Assembly (NCBI GenBank): GCA_030762935.1
Contig: CM060883.1
Location: 32,628,501-32,692,500 of the forward strand
Source of the DNA: Hymenopus coronatus
Taxonomy: Eukaryota > Arthropoda > Insecta > Mantodea > Hymenopodidae
Direction of reading: 5' to 3'
Length of the DNA: 64,000 bases
Positions 57,165 through 64,000 of this stretch are shown here, in pieces. The position numbers and the translations under genes were made by a program. Below the pieces are notes generated by a model. The model was given only the letters and a program-made list of their open reading frames with translations, was not told the origin of the DNA and ran no database searches. How positions within the stretch are numbered: position 1 is the first letter of the stretch; each line of letters begins with the position of its first letter.

Positions 57165-57420
57165 AAAATCTTATGTTTTACACTCTCTAGCTGGTCTTGC
57201 CGTGTAAACATCTTTAACATACTAAATTAATAAAAACGCTAGGCATTTTTGAGTAAATCAAAATTTATGAAAATATTTCCATGTAAAGGGAGTTTGGAGT
57301 GGGGGATTTTTCTGAAAAGCTTCGTGTCGCATCCTTGGAAGCTACTAAACTTATATATCAAGTTTGGTATTATACCGACTTTCCGTTTTTGAATTATCGT
57401 GCTCACAAACTCACGCACAC
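57165..57420 (+). mobile_element. HINE-like internal fragment
   Basis: 'taaacatctttaacatacta' through 'gcttcgtgtcgcatccttgg' to 'gaattatcgtgctcacaaac', ending at the microsatellite site. Confidence 0.7.
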
Positions 57421-57424
57421 ACAA

Positions 57425-57757
57425 TACGGATCCGGAGGTAAAACAAAAGAGATGAAACGAAAGTTGACTACCCGCTCGACCAACGTCAAGTAGTTTAAAA
57501 TTGAAACAAATAACAAGGAATATCTCGGGAACGGTTAAGTGTATCAAAGATATATATGCCATAAATCGGGTGTTTTAATGAGATGTACATTTATGTGTAA
57601 TAAGTTTTTGTCTATCTCTTACGGTTTACGCGTTATACGTAATGAAGAGGTCTTCAGAGTCTCTTCCCAGAAGCTTCAAGATATACATTACGTTTTTCAT
57701 GAAAATATCTTAAATAAATGATATTTTAATAAAAATCGTTTGAGTTATTTTTGAAAA
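57425..57757 (+). mobile_element. HINE-like internal fragment, second in a run
   Basis: 'taaaacaaaagagatgaaac' through 'ggaatatctcgggaacggtt', 'cttacggtttacgcgttata' and 'gaagaggtcttcagagtctc' to 'tgagttatttttgaaaaa', directly followed by the next copy. Confidence 0.7.
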
Positions 57758-57759
57758 AA

Positions 57760-58617
57760 TCTGATCTGTTCCATTCTCATGGCTTTCTCTACATCTCTGC
57801 AACAATTTATTGTTAAAAAGCTTATGCTTCTGTTTACTTCACGCTATCGAGAGAAAAAAAAAAAAAAACAGAAATACTCTTATTACTTGCTGCCTTGTAA
57901 GTAAAAGGGAAATAAGGGAGCACAATAGGTTAAAGTGATAGTCAAAAGCTGGTTGCTATGTGATTGAAGTTCCTTTGTTTGTGTGGACAGGAGTTGACAA
58001 TTCCTGTATGAGGAAAGTATGTTTTTCAAAGCTGAAACAAAAGTCAGGAAAATCTTAAAAACGATCAACTCCACGAAAAAAATGTGTATGACATAAATTG
58101 TGGGTTTTAATGTGCTCTACATTTTCTGTTTCGTCAGTTTTTGTCCATCTCCTACGGTTTAGCAGTTATGCAAAATCCCGTAGAATTCATACAGAATAAA
58201 GTAGTCTACAGAGGCTATTCAAAGAAACTTCAAGATATACAATGTATTTGTCAATTAAATATCATAAATATACGAGATTTTAATCAAAATCGTTAAAGCC
58301 ATTTTTAAGAAAATCAAAAGTTTCGAAATTTTTTCCATGTAAAGGGTAGTTTGGGGTGGGGGATTTTCTTGAAAATCTTATGGTCGCAACCTTGGAAGAT
58401 ACTAAACTTAAATACCAAGTTTGGTATTTAAGGTATTTTAATTTTTGAGCTATGCTGCCCACAGACACACACACGGACATATTTTTACAAATGCTTTTTT
58501 TGGATTCAGGGAGTCTCAAAACATTTATTTCCGGTGAAATCTCAGTATCGAATTTTTGGGTGCAATACAATACCTTTTCTATACACTATGTATATAGTTC
58601 GTATAGAGAAAGTAAAA
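57760..58617 (+). mobile_element. HINE-like element, full length
   Basis: Starts 'tctgatctgttccattctca' and ends 'cactatgtatatagttcgta' then 'tagagaaagtaaaaa'. Third in a head-to-tail run. Confidence 0.9.
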
Positions 58618-58619
58618 AG

Positions 58620-59510
58620 CAAAACATATATTTGCTATAGACAACAGTGTTTATTTTATTTATCTTATATTATAATTATAAACAATCTATGACAACAGGA
58701 AAGAATATCTAATAATATTTTAAAGTCATGAAAATAATGTCGATGTTAACTCTCACACTCTGGCTCGCATTTGTAAATAAATATACGTGCTCACATACAG
58801 CATCTGGATTGTTCCTAGAAATTTCCTGGATAATCAGCTCGGTGCGCTAGTCTCGACAGTTTCATTAGCACTCAGTTCGACGTTTAGTTCACTCGAAACA
58901 TCAACACCGTTTCTCATCAAATTGCTAAAGAGGGTTTATCGTGAAAGGACGAATAGTGATGAAAACGCATTTGATGTTGAAGCTATCGGTGTATTCTATT
59001 TGAGACTCAGATGGGGTTAAAACTGAGTGAAGGAATTAAATCAAGCCATCATTTTGAGGTAATGTTTGGCTCATACGTCTTTAAGGGGAATCGATATGCC
59101 AATGTTAAAGTTTGATCCATTATCTCAGCAAATATTTAAGATAATGAGCTAAATGTTTCAAGTTATATTCAGCAATATCTTTATAGTTGATTGATGAAAA
59201 ATGGAATACTTCTGTTTATTAGAAGAAAAGGTAGGATTTTTTTAAATAAACTAAAAATTTTATTGAAAAATTAGGATTTTTAAATTTTAAAAAAATAAAT
59301 AATCGAGATACATAAAACCTTTTTCGTGAAGATAAAATCTAGTTAGGTGCAAATGTAGTATCACTAGTTTGTGAGATAATGGGGCATTTATATAGAAAAT
59401 TTGCTTTTTCAGAAATTGCTTTCTAACATAACCTTAAAAAATGTAACTTAACTTTCCAAACATAACTCTACAGTACGTCGAAACTCTCACATGAAGCAAA
59501 TATGAGTGGG
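58620..59510. other. Unassigned AT-rich region
   Basis: About 0.9 kb with no HINE-like landmark. A plus-strand frame of 77 codons (58787-59020) has no recognised domain. The run 59100-59470 resembles the 17-19.5 kb block in composition. Confidence 0.35.
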
Positions 59511-59514
59511 ATGC

Positions 59515-59662
59515 CAACGCACACACACCCACACACATGCACCTCTTTTCTAAAAATGATTTTCTATTTTAATTCAGGGAACCCTAACACATATATTTTC
59601 CATGAAAATACGGTATCAAAATTCCGGGAGGAATACAACCCCTTCTCTACTTAATATGTACC
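59515..59662 (+). mobile_element. Degenerate HINE-like 3' end
   Basis: 'caacgcacacacacccacac', 'cctcttttctaaaaatgatt', 'aatacaaccccttctctact' and 'taatatgtacctag', a decayed terminal palindrome. Confidence 0.6.
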
Positions 59663-59665
59663 TAG

Positions 59666-59911
59666 GAGGGATCCTCAGGCACAGGGACAGAGCACCACAT
59701 ACAGATTCTAGGAGCCTTTTGCGGCAGGGTAGGAGGGAGGGATGAGGTGAGAAACCAGAAGGACACTGTGCAAGCATGGAAGGGGTTTCTACAACTGACA
59801 GCTGCCTTACAGGAGCACAAGGCTAGGTTAATTTATACTAGACAGCTGGGAGCTGAGAAGGCTGACAATAGAAAAGCGGGGGGAGGGATAAGAACAACTA
59901 AACAAAAGTGA
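59666..59911 (+). other. Unexplained GC-rich open frame, possible exon
   Basis: An 82-codon frame without internal stop or Met start, lying between a stop TAG (59663-59665) and TGA (59909-59911). It reads EGSSGTGTEHHIQILGAFCG, later VQAWKGFLQLTAALQEHKAR and LIYTRQLGAEKADNRKAGGG. The composition is clearly richer in G/C than its flanks. Directly upstream, the decayed HINE-like end supplies a pyrimidine-rich 'ccccttctctactt' and 'cctag', resembling a splice acceptor. I do not recognise the peptide. It may be an exon, a fragment of another element, or chance. Confidence 0.3.
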
Positions 59912-60059
59912 CTACAATGTTTTGAATACATATATTTTATATCATACTTATGTCATTGTGTGTATATTATGTGTATTTATCTATTATAAGATGTTTATGC
60001 TTCTGAATAAGCTGTACTCTGTGCTGTAAATTTAAATTGCCGTATTTGAATATCTTTGC

Positions 60060-60199
60060 CTTTTTACTTTCTCTATACGCACTATGTACATAGTGTATAC
60101 AGAAAGTATTGTACTCCACCAAAAAATTCGATACCGAGATTTCACCGGAAATATATATTTTAGGATCCCCAATATCCAAAAAAAAGCATTTTCACAAAA

Positions 60200-60249
<50 letters not shown>

Positions 60250-60948
60250 GTGTGTCTGTGAACACGATAACTCAAAAACGAAAAGTCGGTAAAATACCAA
60301 ACTTGGTATTTAAGTTTAGTATCTTCCAGGGATGCGACAGGAAGATTTTGAGAAAAACCCCCCACCCCCAACTACCCTTTGAATGGAACTTTTTTGATTT
60401 TCTCAAAAATGGCTCTAACGATTTTGATTAAAATGTTGTGTATCAAAGACATTTACCTGACAAATAAAATGTATATCTTAAATTTTCTGGGAATAGCCTC
60501 TGAGGATTAGTTTATTCTGGATGAATTTCACTGAATTTTGAAAACTGCTAAACCGTAAGAGATAGACAAAAACTTACTACATAAAAAATGTAGAACACGT
60601 TAAAACACACAACTTATGTTATACACATTTTTTTCGTGGAGTTCGTCGTTTTTGAGACATTCCTTATTTTTGGTTTCTGCTATGAAAAACTTATACTTTT
60701 TTCATACAGGAACTTGTCAACTCCTATCCATATAAACAAAGGAACTTCATTGACATAGCAACCAGCTTTTGACTATCACTTTAACCTATGGTAGTCCCTT
60801 ATTTCGCTTCTACTTACAAGGAAGCAAGTAATAAAACTATTTCTGCTAATTTTTTCTGATTAGCATAAAGTAAATAGATGTATAAGCTTTTTAAGAATAA
60901 TTTGTTGAAGGGATATAGAGAAAGCCATGTGAATGGTACACATCAAAT
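60060..60948 (-). mobile_element. HINE-like element, full length
   Basis: Starts 'tttttactttctctatacgc' with palindrome 'cactatgtacatagtgtata', and ends 'ggtacacatcaaa'. A long (GT)n lies at 60203-60247. Among the best preserved minus copies. Confidence 0.92.
60203..60247 (+). repeat. (GT)n microsatellite
   Basis: About 22 GT units at the fixed microsatellite position of the surrounding HINE-like copy. Confidence 0.95.
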
Positions 60949-60954
60949 CTTTAT

Positions 60955-61575
60955 TTTGTGTATTACCTTTGTCTTTTTATTTTTCGTGTTTAATTCTTTC
61001 TTGTTTTAATATTGTTTTTTAGTGTGTATTACAAAAGCACGCACGGTCTGTGGACACGTGCGATTGTTGAAGTTCAATGTATGATATTGTTGTGTCAATA
61101 AATACATTTATTCATTCATGCAGGAGCACAACAGCACGTGAACACCCTAACTTTTGAAACCTTAAGGATTTATTGGATATTTTTTCTTCGAGTTCGATTA
61201 AACCCAACTTATGTGCAGGAATGTATGGTATACGATGTGTAACTTGCTTGGTATTCCTCTGGATGAAATGTGGCGTAAATTCCGGTAGCACATTTTAACT
61301 TGTCCACGTTTTAAGGAACGTATAAGGTAAATGTCTTATGTATCACATACCTGCTCACTGTGCACACTTCAAAGCGTGAGATGCCTCTGTTCCAGCGCTC
61401 AATTACTACTGGTTTACATTAATGGCACCAGATGGTTGGTCACTGCGATGGTCGCTAGATGGCGGCAATGCTGGTGCAGCTTAACATTGTGCTTATTAAT
61501 AAGGTGGTACCTGTACAGGTTGACCAAGCTGAGGTTCATGCTCATTGATTGCCTAAGAATTCATGCTTTGTGTAT
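60955..61575. other. Unassigned stretch
   Basis: A plus-strand frame 61331-61636 (101 codons) runs into the mariner element and shows no domain. Nothing else recognised. Confidence 0.35.
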
Positions 61576-61579
61576 TAGA

Positions 61580-62835
61580 TATATTATTGTGTCAAGAAAG
61601 TTCCTCGGGAATTTGCCAATAAAACACAAAAAATGAATTATTTATCCAATTTTATTTTATCGCCTTCAAAGTAGGCCCCTTCTGAAATTATACATTTATC
61701 CCAAAGAATAATCCAATCATCAAAATATTTTTAGTAGGCACTTTTAGAACTCGATGTCAGTTGTCCCCGCGAATTTTCCTTTATGTCTTCTATCGACTGA
61801 AAACGGGTGCCTCGGAAGTGGTAACTAGAGTTTCGGAAAGAGAAAGAAGTCAGCAGGAGCTAGATTAGGTGAATACGGTGTTTGTTCGATGAAATTTGTT
61901 GAGTTTTTGCCCAGAAATTCGTTCACAATAATAGCATTGTGAGCTGGTGCATTATCGTGGTGCAGAATCCATGAGTTGTCGTTCCACAAATCTGGCCTTT
62001 TTCGCCATATTTGTTCTCTCAAACGCCACATAACGCTCAGATAATAGACTTTATTTACAATCTGAACCTTCTGGCAAGAATCTGAGTGCACGACACCGCG
62101 ATAATCGAAAAAAACTCTCAACATGACCTTCAGCTTTGTTAGAGTTTGACGTGCCCTTTTAGGTTTCGGTTCAGTTGGAAGGCGCCATTCGGAAGCTTAT
62201 TGACTGGTTTGAGTGTCAAACTCGTAAACCCACGTCTCCTCACGAGTTACAATGCGTTTCATGAATGTGGGGTCGGAGCTGGCTCGTTCAAGCATGTCTT
62301 CAGCAATCCTTGCGCGATTGAGTTTTTGTAAAAAATTCAAATCTTTCGGAACTAACCGAGCTACAACGCGTGTCATGCCCAAACAATCGTTTAAAATGGT
62401 ACGAATCGATTCGTGAGACACAGAAAGTTCATCGGCAATCTCTCTCAGACCTAAATGACGATTTTCAGACACAATTTTCTTCACTTTAGCGATGTTCAGT
62501 TCAGTTGAAAACGTTGATGGCCGATCAGAGCGAGGCAAATCTTCCACCACATCTCGACCACTTTTGAATGCACTGTACCACTCATATGTACGTATTTTTG
62601 ATAAAAGTCGATTCACCGTGAGCCATCTGTAACATTTTCAGCGATTCGGCACACGAAATACCATTTGCAATGCAAAATTTGAGACAGATTCTATGTTCAA
62701 TGTTTGTGTCCATCGTAAAATCGCAAAATCTCATTTGAAATGAACTAACAAAATGTCGTACTGTAAACAAACTAGATGACAGATGACGATCAAACTTCGC
62801 GTGGGTATAGAGGAAAGTTGAATCAACTTAGCGAC
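61580..62835 (-). mobile_element. Mariner element, decayed
   Basis: Spans the transposase relic plus flanking sequence. Candidate ends are 'attattgtgtcaagaaagtt' near 61582 and, in reverse complement, 'ttattgttgtcgctaagttg' near 62845. They are only partly similar, so the inverted repeats and exact limits are uncertain. Confidence 0.55.
61638..62713 (-). pseudogene. Mariner transposase (D34D type), nearly full length
   Basis: Start at MDTNIEHRICLKFCIANGIS. Order of parts: N-terminal helix-turn-helix; a frameshift at about 62590-62605; YEWYSAFKSGRDVVEDLPRS with the GRP-like DRPS linker; second helix-turn-helix (LGLREIADELSVSHESIRTI); WVPK-like LVPKDLN. The first catalytic block reads TREETWVY instead of TGDETWV, so Asp is replaced by Glu. 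A TAA stop lies at 62197-62199 where CAA (Gln) is likely ancestral. HHDNAPAH and, 34 residues on, PADFFLFPKL hold the other two catalytic Asps, and a frameshift or stop follows at 61825. The C-terminus continues one frame over as FRGTRFQSIEDIKENSRGQL and DKCIISEGAYFEGDKIKLDK. Not functional, but recent enough to align end to end. Confidence 0.9.
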
Positions 62836-62849
62836 AACAATAATTTCGA

Positions 62850-63234
62850 ATCCCCTTTTAAAAAGGATTTTTAGATGATCAATTCCCGGTACTTTATTGT
62901 AGGTTGTAACAGACTATATTTTATGTTTTCTACATAAGCAAAATGACATTCTGAATCATCGAAATGTCTTTATTCGAGCACTGACTACACCAGATGATTC
63001 GGAACTTGTAATGTTAAAACATGGTGGCCGCCCGCCGCTCTTCCCTTGGCTTGTCAACTGTAGTAACAGTGCGTTAATCCTGCCATCTTGCGACCTTGGC
63101 TGAAATAGTTAAGGTAATTACATGAGCAAGGAACTGCTTTCCAAGCTCTCAAGTGAAAGTTAATTTAGACATTACTATGCTCTTGCCTTAGAATATTGTG
63201 CTTAGTGATGTAAACAACAAACATTCAGAAAACT
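62850..63234. other. Unassigned stretch
   Basis: No coding or repeat signature recognised. Confidence 0.4.
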
Positions 63235-63235
63235 T

Positions 63236-63480
63236 CGCCCTCCATCATCTAGGGGTAACATGCTAGCCTCTAGTTCCCAAGGTTGCGGGTTCAAACCCGG
63301 CAAAGGGCAATGGCTGTTTTTAGTTTGCTTCCTTCGGAAGAGAAGTAAAGCCGTTGGACTCAAGCCTGATAAAGAGGCCTCTGTGCAAAATTAAGTTACC
63401 TTTCACGTTAAATATGGAATGGGACGCCGAGAACCACAGCAGTTAAATAACGCCCATAAATGAAACTCAATTTAATTTAA
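63236..63480 (+). mobile_element. tRNA-derived SINE (family B)
   Basis: Head 'cgccctccatcatctagggg' and 'ttgcgggttcaaacccgg' (B-box with its full arm), body 'aagcctgataaagaggcctc', 'gaatgggacgccgagaacca', 3' region 'aacgcccataaatgaaactc'. Confidence 0.85.
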
Positions 63481-63559
63481 TCCATAAAATCACGTTTCTT
63501 TCATAATACAGCTTATGCAGATCCATAATCTTTGTCGATGTTATTACTAGGATCGGCTA

Positions 63560-63790
63560 CAGCTGTAAAAAAAGTCCTTCGGGCCTTAAAATTCCTTAGC
63601 ATGACTTCCTTCGAAAGGGATATAAAGTCGTGGGTACCGTATCGTAGATTTATGGCACGTAAAAGAACCTCAAGCCAGATAGAAAGGCCTCAGAGTAAAA
63701 TAAAGCGGTCTTTCACGCCCAATTTAGAATAGAACGCTGAGAACTACAACAATTAAACAGCGTCCATAAATAAAACTCCCATTTCATTAC
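63560..63790 (+). mobile_element. tRNA-derived SINE (family B), headless
   Basis: Begins within the body ('ccttcgggccttaaaattcc'), then 'ggcacgtaaaagaacctcaa', 'cagatagaaaggcctcagag', 'agcggtctttcacgcccaat' and 'cagcgtccataaataaaact'. The tRNA head is absent. The remainder of the window to 64000 is unassigned. Confidence 0.8.
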
Positions 63791-64000
63791 AGCTGTATCA
63801 TTTTGTTCATAATCATATTCATAACTATTATGGAGATAATACAATTTCATATTTCTAAGGCCCCGCTCCTGTGCGGGGGACTAATTCTAACACAATTACG
63901 AACACAACCAACGAAAATAACAAAATTCCCCAAAACGTGAAACAAGAACGACAAGAATGGCGACATATATGAAAGAAAATGAAGTGCAAAAAACTTAAAA

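Noticed and set aside
1..64000. CRISPR array or bacterial operon structures
   Set aside because: The repeats are dispersed, long and variably spaced; tRNA-derived SINEs and mariner relics show eukaryotic nuclear DNA.

Overview
This is AT-rich eukaryotic nuclear DNA built almost entirely of transposable-element remains. I found no host protein-coding gene, rRNA gene or standalone tRNA gene that I can support. The transposon set (mariner relatives, an IS630/Tc1-like relic, several tRNA-derived SINEs, a LINE 3' end) points to an arthropod, most likely an insect. One GC-rich SINE (28.6-29.0 kb) resembles, from memory and unverified, a SINE of polyneopteran insects such as grasshoppers.

The window is dominated by one interspersed family, called HINE-like here. 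A full copy is about 850-920 bp. Read in one orientation it starts TCTGATGTGTTCCATTCACA, has CTTTCTCTAC about 20 bases inside that end, and finishes with a 16-bp palindrome CACTATGTACATAGTG followed by TAGAGAAAGTAAAAA. The inner CTTTCTCTAC and the terminal GTAGAGAAAG form an asymmetric inverted repeat. There is no evident target-site duplication. A CA/GT microsatellite recurs at a fixed internal position. These traits fit non-autonomous Helentrons (HINEs, of which Drosophila DINE-1 is the known example). About 45 copies or fragments lie on both strands, often head-to-tail, nested or inverted within each other.

Layout. 0-8.7 kb: HINE-like copies, an inverted and duplicated block at 1.6-3.4 kb, and SINEs. 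8.7-9.9 kb: unassigned. 9.9-17.0 kb: HINE-like copies, SINEs, and a 148-bp hairpin insertion carrying a hammerhead-like core. 17.0-19.5 kb: very AT-rich block without recognised repeats. 19.5-23.8 kb: HINE-like copies and a palindromic mariner derivative. 23.8-26.3 kb: a transposase C-terminal fragment cut off by a HINE-like copy. 27-31 kb: HINE-like copies and SINEs. 31-36 kb: a SINE with target-site duplication, a mariner relic, and triplet repeats. 36.2-37.1 kb: a complete 886-bp foldback mariner derivative. 37-43.6 kb: HINE-like copies and nested SINEs. 44.0-44.6 kb: LINE 3' end. 45-59 kb: HINE-like copies, rearranged mariner relics, a gutted IS630-like element, and SINEs. 59.7-59.9 kb: an unexplained GC-rich open frame. 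60-64 kb: a HINE-like copy, a nearly full-length decayed mariner transposase, and two SINEs.

Nothing here forms a working pathway. The value of the window is in transposon structure: a very dense HINE-like family, two kinds of palindromic mariner derivative, and a hammerhead-like insertion. In HINE-like entries the strand gives the element's own direction (TCTGATG end first).
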